The notes under the pieces: model-generated
Databases searched by the model: none
The model's input: the letters and a program-made list of their open reading frames with translations, nothing else
What the model was told of the DNA's origin: nothing
Program-made: the position numbers and the translations under genes
Shown here: one piece after another, positions 48,088 to 59,330 of the stretch
Layout: the number at the start of each line of letters is the position of its first letter
Numbering within the stretch: the stretch's first letter is position 1
Origin: Cupriavidus taiwanensis
GTDB lineage: Bacteria; Pseudomonadota; Gammaproteobacteria; Burkholderiales; Burkholderiaceae
Direction: 5' to 3'
DNA length: 64,000 nt
Assembly (NCBI RefSeq): GCF_900250115.1
Contig: NZ_LT984803.1
Coordinates: 62,001-126,000, forward strand

Positions 48088-48345
48088 ATGCAAATGATCT
48101 ACAACAGCGACAATTACTGCATCGTCGAGTTCGGTGCGGATGTCGAGCAAGCGCCGCTCGAATTCGGGGGCTATGAAATCGTCGACAAGAACCTGAAGCG
48201 CGAGATTTTCCTGGGCGGCCAGCTCGCCGAAAGCTTCCGTGCCGACGTCAAGCGGCTGATCGAAAGTGAGCCGTCGGTGGAGGAGGTCGATGACTTCCTC
48301 GGCAAGTTCGACAACGTGATGACGCATCCGCTGGTGATGCACTGA
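48088..48345 (+). CDS. DUF3567 family protein
   Basis: 85 aa from ATG 48088, with AGGAGG 6 nt upstream; a start at 48067 has no such site. MQMIYNSDNYCIVEFGAD, GGYEIVDKNLKREIFLGG and SVEEVDDFLGKFDNVM are characteristic of DUF3567, a small acidic protein nearly confined to Burkholderiales and of unknown role. It often lies close to metH, as here. Followed by a terminator. Confidence 0.88.
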   Translation: MQMIYNSDNYCIVEFGADVEQAPLEFGGYEIVDKNLKREIFLGGQLAESFRADVKRLIESEPSVEEVDDFLGKFDNVMTHPLVMH

Positions 48346-48406
48346 GCAGCCACGCCGTGCCGGCGCGCCGAGCCGCCGCGCCGCCCGGTTTCATGACGAG
48401 AGCCAT

Positions 48407-48429
48407 GCCCGCTTCGGCGGGCTTTTGTT
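48407..48429 (+). terminator. Terminator after the DUF3567 gene
   Basis: Stem GCCCGC / GCGGGC with a TTCG tetraloop followed by TTTTGTTT. Confidence 0.8.
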
Positions 48430-48442
48430 TGTTGCAGCGGGT

Positions 48443-48835
48443 TCAGTACTGCTCCCAGGGCAGCCCGTCGTGGCGCCAGCCGTTGAGCGTATTGCGGTGG
48501 CGCTGCGCATCGAGGTCGCCCTCGAAGCCGTGCAACACAAACTGGACGTTGGAAAACCCGGCGCCCTCCAGCGCGCGCGCCGCCGCCGACGAGCGGTTGC
48601 CGCTGCGGCAGATCAGCAGCACGGGCCGCGCCGATGCCTGCCCGGCGAGCTTTTTCACCATCTGCACGAAATGCGGGTTGACCTCCCAGTCGGGGCCGTC
48701 GTTCCAGGGCACGTTGTGCGCGCCCTTGGGATGGCCGACGAACAGGTATTCCATCTCGCTGCGGCAGTCGATGAAGAGCGTTTCGGGCGATTGCGCCAGC
48801 AAGGCGTGGGCGTCGGTCGGGGACAAGTGTTGCAT
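48443..48835 (-). CDS. Rhodanese-like sulfurtransferase
   Basis: 130 aa single rhodanese domain from the ATG at 48835. [24 protein letters not shown] and the active-site loop ICRSGNRS with Cys76 are intact. Such proteins carry persulfide sulfur between donors and acceptors. No signal peptide, so cytoplasmic. Divergent from metH, and convergent with the DUF3567 gene. Confidence 0.92.
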   Translation of the reverse strand: MQHLSPTDAHALLAQSPETLFIDCRSEMEYLFVGHPKGAHNVPWNDGPDWEVNPHFVQMVKKLAGQASARPVLLICRSGNRSSAAARALEGAGFSNVQFVLHGFEGDLDAQRHRNTLNGWRHDGLPWEQY

Positions 48836-48942
48836 GGTCGGAGGGAGCGCGGCGCGGGCCGTTGGACGGTGATGTCTGCGTCTCTCAGTGTAGGCGCCGG
48901 AGCGTCCGGCAGGCAACCGACCACGCCCGCAAGGCCTTGATA

Positions 48943-48955
48943 CACCTGATAAAAT
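48943..48955 (+). promoter_or_regulatory. Candidate -10 region of metH (shared motif)
   Basis: CACCTGATAAAAT, with TAAAAT as possible -10, about 80 bp before the first metH gene. The same 13 bases occur before argS at 59318. No good -35. Confidence 0.35.
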
Positions 48956-49035
48956 CGCACCTCCCTGGCCGCCATCGGCCACCCGCGGCCTACCGTCGAA
49001 GCTCCGCCGGCCCCGCCTTTCCAGAGTTCCCCGCC

Positions 49036-50097
49036 ATGAGTGCCCCTGAATCCCGCGCGGCCGCACCGCGCCCCTACACCCGGGCTGCCGAGTTGCCCCG
49101 GCTGCTGCAAGAACGCATCCTGGTCCTGGATGGCGCCATGGGCACCATGATCCAGCGCTACAAGCTGTCCGAGGCCGACTACCGCGGCGAGCGCTTCGCC
49201 GAACACAAGATCGACGTCAAGGGCAACAACGAACTGCTGCTGCTGACGCGCCCGCAGGTCATCAGCGAGATCCACGAGCAATACCTGGCCGCCGGCGCCG
49301 ACCTGATCGAGACCAATACCTTCGGCGCCACGCGCGTGGCGCAGGAAGACTACAAGATGGCCGAGCTGGCGTACGAGATGAACGTCGAGGCCGCGCGGCT
49401 GGCGCGCGCCGCCTGCGACAAGTACAGCACGCCCGACAAGCCGCGCTTCGTCGCCGGCGCCTTCGGCCCGACGCCCAAGACCGCCAGCATCTCGCCCGAC
49501 GTGAACGACCCCGGCGCGCGCAACGTCACCTTCGAAGAGCTGCGCGAGTCGTACTACGAGCAAGGCAAGGGCCTGCTCGAAGGCGGCGCCGACGTATTCC
49601 TGGTCGAAACCATTTTCGACACGCTCAACGCCAAGGCGGCGCTGTTCGCCATCGACCAGCTGTTCGAGGACACCGGCGAGCGCGTGCCGGTGATGATCTC
49701 CGGCACCGTCACCGACGCCTCGGGCCGCATCCTGTCGGGCCAGACCGTGGAAGCGTTCTGGAACAGCCTGCGCCACGCGCGGCCGGTTACGTTCGGCCTG
49801 AACTGCGCGCTGGGCGCGACGCTGATGCGTCCGTATATCGCCGAGCTGGCCAAGATCTGCGATGCCGCGGTGTCGTGCTACCCCAACGCGGGTTTGCCGA
49901 ATCCGATGAGCGACACGGGCTTCGACGAAACGCCCGAGGTCACGTCGTCGCTGGTCGAAGAGTTTGCCGCCTCCGGGCTGGTGAATCTGGTGGGCGGCTG
50001 CTGCGGCACCACGCCCGAGCACATCGCCGCCATCGCCCAGCGCGTGGCCGACAAGAAACCCCGCAGCTGGCCCGGCCAGTATCGCGACGCCGCCTGA
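49036..50097 (+). CDS. metH: Methionine synthase, homocysteine-binding part (split MetH, N-terminal)
   Basis: 353 aa from ATG 49036. It equals the N-terminal Hcy-binding barrel of cobalamin-dependent Met[29 protein letters not shown], and the zinc cysteines in FGLNCALGA and [13 protein letters not shown]. It activates homocysteine thiolate for methyl transfer. The rest of the enzyme is encoded by the next gene, 17 bp downstream, so the activity is assembled from two chains. This split arrangement is known in Burkholderiales. Upstream frame extensions overlap the rhodanese promoter. Confidence 0.96.
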   Translation: MSAPESRAAAPRPYTRAAELPRLLQERILVLDGAMGTMIQRYKLSEADYRGERFAEHKIDVKGNNELLLLTRPQVISEIHEQYLAAGADLIETNTFGATRVAQEDYKMAELAYEMNVEAARLARAACDKYSTPDKPRFVAGAFGPTPKTASISPDVNDPGARNVTFEELRESYYEQGKGLLEGGADVFLVETIFDTLNAKAALFAIDQLFEDTGERVPVMISGTVTDASGRILSGQTVEAFWNSLRHARPVTFGLNCALGATLMRPYIAELAKICDAAVSCYPNAGLPNPMSDTGFDETPEVTSSLVEEFAASGLVNLVGGCCGTTPEHIAAIAQRVADKKPRSWPGQYRDAA

Positions 50098-50114
50098 GCC
50101 CGAGAGCCGACAAC

Positions 50115-52862
<2,748 letters not shown>

Positions 52863-53124
52863 CCGGGTGCGACGCCCGGGCGGCAGCGGCGGCGGCGGGG
52901 CCGCGCCGCCAGCCCTTTGATGCAGGGGGAAAAGCGCAGCGGATGGCCCGCACGGCGCCGCCGGGGTGGCGTGCGGGCCGCCTCACAACTCCTTACAGTG
53001 CCTTTCAACTGCTCACAGACCGCCGCAGTCCGGCTCCCTAGACTGAGGGCTCGATACACGCAATCACCAGCGTGATCACCGCGGCGAATGTTTCGCCGCG
53101 GGGCATCCTGAAAGGAGTCTGTCC

Positions 53125-53580
53125 ATGAAGAAACTGCTGCTCTCCCTGTCCGCACTGTCGATCGCCGCCGCTTCCTCGCTGGCCATGGCCCAAGGCACCG
53201 GCGTCGGCGTTGGCACCAAGGCCGATGTCGGTGCCTCGGTGACCACGCCCTCGCCGGCCGCCGCGGCGCAGGGCGGTCTGAACACCGCCGGCAGCGCCGC
53301 CACGGGTGCCGCTGGTGGGGCCGAAAAGGGCCTGTCGACCGCTGGCGCGGCGACCGACAAGGGTCTGTCGGCAGCGGGCACGGCGGCCGACAAGGGCCTG
53401 TCGACCGCGGGCGCCGCAGTCGAAAAGGGTGCCGGCACCGCCGCCGACGCCACCGGCTCGGCCAAGGCAGACGCCGGCAGCAAGACCAAGCACGGCAAGC
53501 ATGCCGCCAAGTCGACCAAGAAGTCGAAGGCAGACGCCAGCGTGGGGGTGGGCGCGGAAGCCGGCGCCAAGGCCCAGTAA
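53125..53580 (+). CDS. Secreted alanine-rich repeat protein
   Basis: 151 aa. Signal peptide of about 23 residues (LSIAAASSLAMA, then QGTGVGVG). The mature chain is Ala/Gly/Lys-rich with at least four decapeptide repeats of the form EKGLSTAGAATD / DKGLSAAGTAAD (about 65-108), then a Lys-rich stretch (KTKHGKHAAKSTKKSKAD). No catalytic motif. AAGGAG before the ATG, own terminator at 53681. It resembles poorly described stress-linked periplasmic proteins of Cupriavidus; function unknown. Confidence 0.75.
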   Translation: MKKLLLSLSALSIAAASSLAMAQGTGVGVGTKADVGASVTTPSPAAAAQGGLNTAGSAATGAAGGAEKGLSTAGAATDKGLSAAGTAADKGLSTAGAAVEKGAGTAADATGSAKADAGSKTKHGKHAAKSTKKSKADASVGVGAEAGAKAQ

Positions 53581-53680
53581 GCACCTCCGGTAGTCGCTTG
53601 CAGGACTAGCCACAGCCTCTGCCGGTGCCGGCGCGCCGGGCTCACCTCCAGGGCAGTTCACGACCCTGACGCGCCGCAGC

Positions 53681-53711
53681 AAAGCGGGACGGATTGCATC
53701 CGTCCCGCTTT
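53681..53711. terminator. Strong terminator hairpin
   Basis: Perfect 14-bp stem AAAGCGGGACGGAT / ATCCGTCCCGCTTT with TGC loop, 100 bp after the repeat-protein gene. The 53581-53888 gap holds nothing else but the presumed promoter of the NarL-type gene, with a TACAAT at 53803. Confidence 0.85.
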
Positions 53712-53888
53712 GCTTTGGAGCGGCCACGGCGTGCCCGCGGCCGGCCTTGGCGCCACGCGCATTGTCAGCCTGACACCGACAGCCTGAGCGCGCGCGCGGC
53801 ACTACAATGACAACATCGCAAGCGGTTCCGCCTGCACCCGACGTGCACCGGGCCAAAGTGCCGGTCCGTTCAACCCGTGGAGCCCCAC

Positions 53889-54521
53889 ATGATCCGCGTC
53901 CTGATCGCCGACGACCACGAGATTGTGCGTGCCGGGCTGCGTCAGTTCATTTCCGAAGAACCCGATATCCAGGTGACCGGCGAGGCCGGCAGTGGCGACG
54001 AAGTCATGGCGCAGCTGCGCGATGCCGAGTTCGACGTGCTGGTGCTGGACATCTCGATGCCGGACCGCAATGGCATCGATGTGCTCAAGCTGATCCGCCA
54101 GCGCAAGCCCGACCTGCCGGTGCTGATCCTGTCGACGTATCCGGAAGACCAGTACGCGATCAACCTGATCCGTGCCGGCGCGTCCGGCTACCTGACCAAG
54201 GAAAGCGCCCCCGACGACCTGGTCAAGGCGATCCGCACGGTGGCGCAGGGCCGCCGCTACGTCAGCGCCACCGTGGCCGACCTGCTGATCGGCGGGCTCG
54301 ACAAGCCGACCGAGCAGCCGGTGCACCAGATGCTGTCCGAGCGCGAGTTCCAGATCTTCTGCAAGCTGTCGCGCGGGCAGTCGGTGTCGGTGATAGCCGA
54401 CGAGCTGTTTCTCAGCGTCAAGACCGTCAGCACCTACCGTTCGCGCATCCTGGAGAAAATGGGCATGAAGACCAACGCCGACCTGACCTACTACGCGATC
54501 AAGAACGGCCTGGTGGAATAG
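53889..54521 (+). CDS. NarL/FixJ-family response regulator
   Basis: 210 aa from ATG 53889, with GGAG 6 nt upstream. Receiver with acidic Asp8/Asp9 (IADDHE), phospho-acceptor Asp54 (LVLDISMPD), and Lys in YLTKES. A LuxR-type helix-turn-helix follows at about 145-205 (LSEREFQIFCKLSRGQSVSVIADELFLSVKTVSTYRSRI, in parts). Near the stand-alone receiver and CHASE3 kinase, it is the likely output of that phosphorelay. Confidence 0.94.
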   Translation: MIRVLIADDHEIVRAGLRQFISEEPDIQVTGEAGSGDEVMAQLRDAEFDVLVLDISMPDRNGIDVLKLIRQRKPDLPVLILSTYPEDQYAINLIRAGASGYLTKESAPDDLVKAIRTVAQGRRYVSATVADLLIGGLDKPTEQPVHQMLSEREFQIFCKLSRGQSVSVIADELFLSVKTVSTYRSRILEKMGMKTNADLTYYAIKNGLVE

Positions 54522-54577
54522 CAGTTCAATCGCGGCCCCGCGCGGGCCGCCCCGGAAGGGTACCCGCAATACACAAT

Positions 54578-54979
54578 ATGTCGGAGCAGGATTCGAACAC
54601 TTCCTACCGCGCGCTGAACGTGCTGCTGATTGAAGATTCGGCGGTCCTGCGCGGCATGCTGCTCGAATACCTGAAGGATTTCCCGTTTATCGAGAACGTC
54701 GACTGGGCCGATACCGAAGCCCTGGCGTTGCGCCTGCTCGGCGCCGGCAAGTACGACGTCGCCATCGTCGACCTGCAGCTGCGCCAGGGAAACGGCATCA
54801 ACGTGCTGCGCGCGATGCAGCGCGCCGGCACCGGCACCGTGCGCATCGTCTACACCAACCATGCCCAGCTCGAGATGTACCGGCGCCAGTGCGCCGAGGC
54901 GGGCGCCGACTACTTCTTCGACAAGTCGCTGGAGCTGGAGCAGGTGTTCCGCGTGATCGAGGAACACGCCGCGCTGTAG
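54578..54979 (+). CDS. Stand-alone receiver-domain protein
   Basis: 133 aa from ATG 54578, a single receiver domain with no output domain. Acidic pair in LLIEDSA (Glu19/Asp20), phospho-acceptor Asp65 (AIVDLQLRQGNG), Thr in VYTNH and Lys116 (FFDKS) are all present, so phosphorylation is possible. Probably a phosphate sink or relay, or an allosteric partner, for the kinase encoded convergently 10 bp away. A GGAAGG is rather far upstream. Confidence 0.88.
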   Translation: MSEQDSNTSYRALNVLLIEDSAVLRGMLLEYLKDFPFIENVDWADTEALALRLLGAGKYDVAIVDLQLRQGNGINVLRAMQRAGTGTVRIVYTNHAQLEMYRRQCAEAGADYFFDKSLELEQVFRVIEEHAAL

Positions 54980-54989
54980 GCCTGACACC

Positions 54990-56393
54990 TCAGGCGCGTG
55001 CCGGCTCCGGACTCTCGGGTTCTTCGGCCGGCGCCAGCACCGATGCGGTCAGCGGCACCTCGATCCGGATCCGTACCCCGGCATCCGGCGACGAATCGAT
55101 CTGCATGCTGCCGCCGAGCGCGGTGACGCGCTGCTCCATCCCCAGCAAGCCGTGGTGGCCGGCCTGGCTGCCGGCGTCGAAGTCCGGCGGCAGGCCCTTG
55201 CCGTCGTCGCGCACGGTCAGCGTCAGCAGTTCGCCCTGGCACGCCAGCGACACATCGACGTGCCTGGCCTCGGAGTACTTGCTGGCATTGGTCAGCGATT
55301 CCTGCACGATCCGGTACAGCGCGATCGCGGCTTCGTCGCGCAGCGCCGGCAGGTCTTCGGGCACGCTGACCCCGGTCTGCCAGTTGTTGCGCGCGCCGAC
55401 TTCCTCGACCAGCTGAGTGACTGCCGCGCGCAGGCCAAGGTTGAGCAGCACGGTGGGGCGCAGGTCCTCGATCAGGCGGCGCTTGATCTGGATGCCCTGG
55501 TCCACATGCAGCATCACGCGCGTCAGGCGCTCGGCCGCCACCGGCTGGTCCGCCTGTATCTTGCGGCGCACCCAGTGCAGGTCGAGCTTGATCGCGGTCA
55601 GGATCGCGCCCAGTTCGTCATGCAGTTCGCGCGCGAGCCGGGTCTTCTCGTCTTCGGTCACGCGCTGCAGGTGGCCCGCCAGCGCCGACAGCTGGCGCGT
55701 ACGCGCGCGCACCTTGCGGTCCAGCCGCACGCTTTCCTCTTCGAGCTGGGTGCGCACCGCCTCGGCCATCGACAGCCGCTTGGCGTGGCCGATGCCGACC
55801 GCCATCAGCAGGATGATGTTGATGGCGGTGAGAAGGCCAATGCCGTAGCGCGACAGCTGCACGTCGTTCTCGGCGCCCTCGAGCCGGTGCGAGACCGCGC
55901 CGGCCTCGCGCGCCTGCAGCTGGTCGAGCCCGCGGCGCGCGTTGTCCATGGTCTGCTTGCCGTAGTCGGTGCGGATCAGGTCCAGCGCCACTTCGAGGTC
56001 GCGCTTGCCGTACACCAGCGTCAGCGCCATCTCGTTGAGCTTGCTGTTGACCAGCTTGGAGGTGTCGCCGAACTGCTTCAGGCCTTCCGGGTCATTGGCG
56101 TAGCCCGCGCGGATCTGCGCCATCAGTTCGGCGATGCGCGGCAGCGCCTTGTAGTAGGGCTCCAGGTAGCTTTCCTTGCCGGTCAGCAGGAAGCCGCGCT
56201 GGCCGGCCTCGGCATTGACCAGCTCGCCGTTGAGCGCGGCCAGCTCGGTCTGCAGGCGCTGCGAGCGGATCACGTCGGTATAGCTTTCGCGCAGGCGGAT
56301 ATTGCCGGTTTCCGACGCCACCAGCACCGCCAGGGTCAGCAGGATGCCGCCCGCGAGCAACAGCGTGTGAGGGAGAAATGACTGCTTGAACAT
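54990..56393 (-). CDS. CHASE3 sensor histidine kinase (HisKA_3 / NarX-like core)
   Basis: 467 aa from the ATG at 56393. Two transmembrane segments at about 11-28 and 184-203 flank a CHASE3 sensor domain (NAEAGQRGFLLTGKESYLEPY). A coiled linker leads to the HisKA_3 dimerisation box with His258 (ARELHDELGAILTAIKLDLHW, in parts). The ATPase has the N-box ESLTNASKYSEA, DDGKG and GLLGMEQRV. This kinase class pairs with NarL-type regulators, matching the gene at 53889. Confidence 0.93.
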   Translation of the reverse strand: MFKQSFLPHTLLLAGGILLTLAVLVASETGNIRLRESYTDVIRSQRLQTELAALNGELVNAEAGQRGFLLTGKESYLEPYYKALPRIAELMAQIRAGYANDPEGLKQFGDTSKLVNSKLNEMALTLVYGKRDLEVALDLIRTDYGKQTMDNARRGLDQLQAREAGAVSHRLEGAENDVQLSRYGIGLLTAINIILLMAVGIGHAKRLSMAEAVRTQLEEESVRLDRKVRARTRQLSALAGHLQRVTEDEKTRLARELHDELGAILTAIKLDLHWVRRKIQADQPVAAERLTRVMLHVDQGIQIKRRLIEDLRPTVLLNLGLRAAVTQLVEEVGARNNWQTGVSVPEDLPALRDEAAIALYRIVQESLTNASKYSEARHVDVSLACQGELLTLTVRDDGKGLPPDFDAGSQAGHHGLLGMEQRVTALGGSMQIDSSPDAGVRIRIEVPLTASVLAPAEEPESPEPARA

Positions 56394-56700
56394 GGGGCAA
56401 TTCCTCTCGTGAAGGCGCGCTCGCCCGCCGCGGCGCCAAGGGAGGGCCCATGGAATCACATCGACCGCCATGGGTCAACCCGGCGCCGGTTTCCGGGTCG
56501 CATTTCGCGCCGGCGCGGCAGCTGCGTGGCGCGCGGCCGCCGTTGTAGGACTTGGCTGACAGCGGAATCGGCTGCCTGTCGGTATTGGCACGAAGCGTGG
56601 CTTTCTACGATGAGGCTATGAGCTTGCACCCGTTGGCGCAAGCCTCACATGGGCCCAGCCAGGGCGCCTGGCCAGGTCCGAAATCTTCGGGAGCCTAGCC
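56394..56700. other. Divergent spacer, kinase / DUF1328 gene
   Basis: No gene seen. GGGAG at 56689-56693 serves the small gene at 56701. A TTGGCACG element near 56585 superficially looks like sigma-54 but has wrong spacing (see rejected list). Confidence 0.5.
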
Positions 56701-56868
56701 ATGCTGCAATATGCACTCGTATTTTTCGTCATCGCCCTGATCGCCGCGATTTTCGGCTTCGGCGGGATTGCCGCCGGCGCCGTGGAAATCGCCAAGATCC
56801 TGTTCTTCATCTTCCTGGTCGTGGCGCTGGTTGCCGCGGTGATGGGACTGGTTCGCAGGGGACGATAA
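56701..56868 (+). CDS. DUF1328 small membrane protein (YtjA family)
   Basis: 55 aa. Starts [22 protein letters not shown], continues [18 protein letters not shown], and ends with GLVRRGR; two hydrophobic helices with the conserved [10 protein letters not shown] turn are diagnostic of DUF1328. GGGAG 7 nt before the ATG. Family members respond to envelope or osmotic stress in several bacteria; the exact role is unknown. Together with the following DUF883 gene it looks like a small stress module. Confidence 0.9.
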   Translation: MLQYALVFFVIALIAAIFGFGGIAAGAVEIAKILFFIFLVVALVAAVMGLVRRGR

Positions 56869-56921
56869 AGCCGGCGCAAGCCGGCGTCACGCCCTCGCCG
56901 ACCCGAACCTGAGGAGACCGT

Positions 56922-57353
56922 ATGCTGACGCAGAACCCCAAAGTCCGGAAGGAACTGAACCACCTGTCCGACAGTGCCGACAGTGCGATCCGCCATATCA
57001 AGCATGCCGCGCGCGATACGCGCGAGGCCGCGGCGCCGGTGTCGAGCGAAGTCAAGTCGCTGATCTCGCAGCTCGAGCACACCATCCAGGTGCTGGCGCG
57101 CGAGGGCTCTGCCGAGAGCCTCCAGGCCGGCCACCGCCTGCGTGAACGCGCCAGCGACATGGCGCACCGCCTGCGCGCCCAGACCGCCGACGGCATGATG
57201 CGCGCGCGCGAACGCGTGGACGGCGCGGTAGTGCAGGCCCAGCACCGCGTGGCCGAATCCCCGCTAAAGGCGCTGGCGATTGCCGCTGCCGTCGGCGCGT
57301 TGATCGGGCTGCTGCTGGCCAACGGCCGGCACCATGCCGATGATGAGGAATAG
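56922..57353 (+). CDS. DUF883 (ElaB/YqjD-like) membrane-anchored protein
   Basis: 143 aa. A long amphipathic helical region (about 10-105, with the coiled-coil-like HLRERASDMAHRLRAQ pattern) and one C-terminal membrane helix, ALAIAAAVGALIGLLLANG. In E. coli ElaB/YqjD proteins are inner-membrane tail-anchored and can bind ribosomes in stationary phase. GAGGAG before the ATG. It lies 53 bp after the DUF1328 gene; its terminator is interrupted by an insertion sequence. Confidence 0.87.
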   Translation: MLTQNPKVRKELNHLSDSADSAIRHIKHAARDTREAAAPVSSEVKSLISQLEHTIQVLAREGSAESLQAGHRLRERASDMAHRLRAQTADGMMRARERVDGAVVQAQHRVAESPLKALAIAAAVGALIGLLLANGRHHADDEE

Positions 57354-57452
57354 CCGCGCGGATCAGCCGGCAAGACCTGACCCGGAGATCCGGCTGGCGC
57401 GCCAGCCGGGCTCCGCCGGAATTCCCCCCTTTCCGGAACCCTCGTCCGGAAG

Positions 57453-57486
57453 CCCGGCCGCCAGCTGTGGTGCCGGGTGTTTTTTT
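57453..57486 (+). terminator. Terminator-like hairpin whose T-tract hosts an IS
   Basis: Stem CCCGGC / GCCGGG followed by TG and seven T. The IS begins two bases after the T run, and the target duplication TTTTTTTA copies the T-tract to the other side. Confidence 0.7.
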
Positions 57487-57487
57487 A
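57480..57487. repeat. Target-site duplication, left
   Basis: TTTTTTTA, identical to 58791-58798. Eight base pairs is the expected ISL3-family duplication length. Confidence 0.92.
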
Positions 57488-57507
57488 GGTTCTTCGCAGA
57501 AAACCGT
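57488..57507 (+). repeat. IS left inverted repeat
   Basis: About 20 bp; starts GGTTCTTCGCAG and pairs with the right end with six or so mismatches. Confidence 0.8.
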
Positions 57508-57566
57508 GGCCCGAAAGAGCACATTTTGTATGCTGATGTCTGTTTCTTCAGGTATCAGGGGGATGT

Positions 57567-58787
57567 GTGCTGGATCGCAAGACGCTGCAAGCACTGGGTT
57601 GCTGGAAGGGCTACCGGCTGGAGCGCGTGGAATGGCCGGAGGGAGAGAGCCGTACGCTGTCGTTGTACTTGAAGCCGGTCAGCAAGGTCATGCATTGCGA
57701 GGAGTGTGGCGCGCGCTGCCATCAGGTGCATGAGACAGTGGTCAGGCGAGTCCGGGACCTTCCGCTGTTCGAGTATCGGGTCGTACTGCACGTGCCGCGC
57801 CGGCGCGTTTGGTGCGACCGTTGCGGCGGTCCGAGGCTGGAGCGGCTGGAATGGCTTGGGCGCTACCAACGCGTGACGGCCCGCTTGGCCCAGGCTTGCG
57901 GCCACTTGTTGCGCCACTGTACGGTGCAGGCGGTGGCGGCCTTCTACGATCTGGGCTGGCACACAGTTAAATCGATCGATAAGGCTCGCTTGCGTGAGGC
58001 AGTGGCCGAGCCGGACTGGTCCAATATCCGCTACCTGGCCATGGATGAGTTCGCGCTACACAAGGGGCATCGATATGCCACGGTGGTAGTCGACCCCATT
58101 GGGCGGCAGGTGCTCTGGATCGGACAGGGGCGCTCACGCGAGACCGCCCGAGCCTTCTTTGAGCAGCTCCCCGCCGGCGTTGCGCAGCGCATCGAGGCCG
58201 TCGCCATCGACATGACGACCGCGTATGAGTTGGAGATCCGGGCGCATTGCCCGCAAGCAGAGGTGGTCTTCGACCTGTTCCACGTGGTAGCTAAGTACGG
58301 GCGTGAGGTCATCGACCGAGTACGGGTGGATCAGGCCAATCAGCTGCGGCACGATCGGCCGGCCAGACGGGTGCTCAAGTCCACACGCTGGCTACTGCTG
58401 CGGAATCGGGAGAACTTGAGCGTCCCCCAGGCGGTTCATCTGGATGAGGTCCTGGAGGCGAACCGGCCATTGCTGACAGTCTATCTGTTGCGCGACGAGC
58501 TAAAGCGGCTATGGTTCTACCGCCGCCCGGCGTGGGCGCAAAAAGCTTGGGAGCAATGGTGCGAGCAGGCTCGGCAGAGCCGAATACCTGCCCTGGAGTT
58601 GTTTGCGAAGCGCCTGCAAGGCTACTGGCATGGCATCTTGGCCCGCTGCCGCCACCCATTGAACACCAGCGTGGTCGAAGGCATCAACAACACCATCAAG
58701 GTCATCAAGCGCCGCGCGTACGGCTATCGCGACGAGGAATACTTCTTCCTCAAAATCCGCGCAGCCTTCCCCGGAATTCCTCGATGA
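57567..58787 (+). CDS. ISL3-family transposase
   Basis: 406 aa, GTG start after AGGGGGA. N-terminal zinc ribbon with Cys44, Cys47, Cys83 and Cys86 (HCEECG, VWCDRCGG), a helix-turn-helix (VAAFYDLGWHTVKSIDKA), then the DDE domain: Asp in LAMDEFALHKGH, Asp in VAIDMTTAYE, and Glu in VVEGINNTIKVIKRRAYGYR. Full length with no frameshift, so probably active. The stop lies inside the right inverted repeat. Confidence 0.95.
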   Translation: MLDRKTLQALGCWKGYRLERVEWPEGESRTLSLYLKPVSKVMHCEECGARCHQVHETVVRRVRDLPLFEYRVVLHVPRRRVWCDRCGGPRLERLEWLGRYQRVTARLAQACGHLLRHCTVQAVAAFYDLGWHTVKSIDKARLREAVAEPDWSNIRYLAMDEFALHKGHRYATVVVDPIGRQVLWIGQGRSRETARAFFEQLPAGVAQRIEAVAIDMTTAYELEIRAHCPQAEVVFDLFHVVAKYGREVIDRVRVDQANQLRHDRPARRVLKSTRWLLLRNRENLSVPQAVHLDEVLEANRPLLTVYLLRDELKRLWFYRRPAWAQKAWEQWCEQARQSRIPALELFAKRLQGYWHGILARCRHPLNTSVVEGINNTIKVIKRRAYGYRDEEYFFLKIRAAFPGIPR

Positions 58788-58790
58788 ACC
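58771..58790 (-). repeat. IS right inverted repeat
   Basis: Read inward it begins GGTTCATCGAGG; contains the transposase stop codon. Confidence 0.8.
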
Positions 58791-58798
58791 TTTTTTTA
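58791..58798. repeat. Target-site duplication, right
   Basis: TTTTTTTA, identical to 57480-57487. Confidence 0.92.
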
Positions 58799-58858
58799 TC
58801 CGCCGCCGCCGGACCGGCGCGCAGCGGCGCTCAGCGCCTTGCGGCCGGCGGGCGCCGC

Positions 58859-59182
58859 TCAGACGCCCCAGAGGACATTGACCCCTTCGCGCTGCGACGC
58901 GCGCAGCATGTCGAGGAAGGGATAGGCGCGCTGCCCCAGGTGCAGCGGCTCTTCCGCTTCGTCGTCGGCATCGGGCCGGGCCTCGACCGCGGTGTCGGCC
59001 GGATGCGCGCGGCGCGCGTCGGCCACGGCCGCTTCAAGCTTGCGGATCGCGTGCGGCAGTTCTTCGACGGTGATCACCCCCCGTTCTCCCAGATGCTTGC
59101 CGATGATGCCCAGGAGCGTCACGGCCAGATCCTTCATCATGATCAGGTCCTGCGCGGCGTGGGATTTGAAGGTGATCAGCAT
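58859..59182 (-). CDS. DUF1840 family protein
   Basis: 107 aa from the ATG at 59182 (MLITFKSHAAQDLIMMKDLAVTLLGIIGKHL, in parts), with AAGGAAA upstream. The N-terminus MLITFKS...D is diagnostic of DUF1840, a small cytoplasmic protein of Burkholderiales with unknown function. Acidic middle (DADDEAEEPLHLG) and a conserved end (RAYPFLDMLRASQREGVNVLWGV). Divergent from argS; its 3' side faces the IS. Confidence 0.87.
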   Translation of the reverse strand: MLITFKSHAAQDLIMMKDLAVTLLGIIGKHLGERGVITVEELPHAIRKLEAAVADARRAHPADTAVEARPDADDEAEEPLHLGQRAYPFLDMLRASQREGVNVLWGV

Positions 59183-59317
59183 GATGGTTTTTCCTTTCAC
59201 GGAGAACGGTGGGCGGCGTCCCCGGGGCGGGATGCCGCGCCGGTTCGGGCATGGTCCGGTGCGGCCGCCGGAGCGGATTGTGGTCCGTGGCCGTCCTTGC
59301 GCATGATGTCAGCATAG

Positions 59318-59330
59318 CACCTGATAAAAT
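59318..59330 (+). promoter_or_regulatory. Candidate -10 region of argS (shared motif)
   Basis: CACCTGATAAAAT, identical to the element before metH at 48943. The TAAAAT hexamer is a plausible -10, 130 bp before the argS start. Confidence 0.35.

Larger units (their letters stand above)
57488..58790 (+). mobile_element. Complete ISL3-family insertion sequence
   Basis: 1303 bp, bounded by imperfect inverted repeats (left begins GGTTCTTCGCAGAAA, right read inward GGTTCATCGAGGAAT) and an 8-bp direct repeat outside. One intact transposase fills most of it. Base and codon use are less GC-extreme than neighbouring genes (more A and T at third positions), typical of a mobile gene. Intact ends, full frame and perfect duplication suggest a recent insertion. 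Confidence 0.93.

Noticed and set aside
48836..49035. SAH- or cobalamin-type riboswitch before metH
   Set aside because: No conserved box or matching fold could be traced in the 200-bp leader; a covariance search would be needed to be sure.
56585..56603. Sigma-54-like TTGGCACG element before the DUF1328 gene
   Set aside because: Distance from GG to the downstream GC is one base too long and the -12 box is poor.
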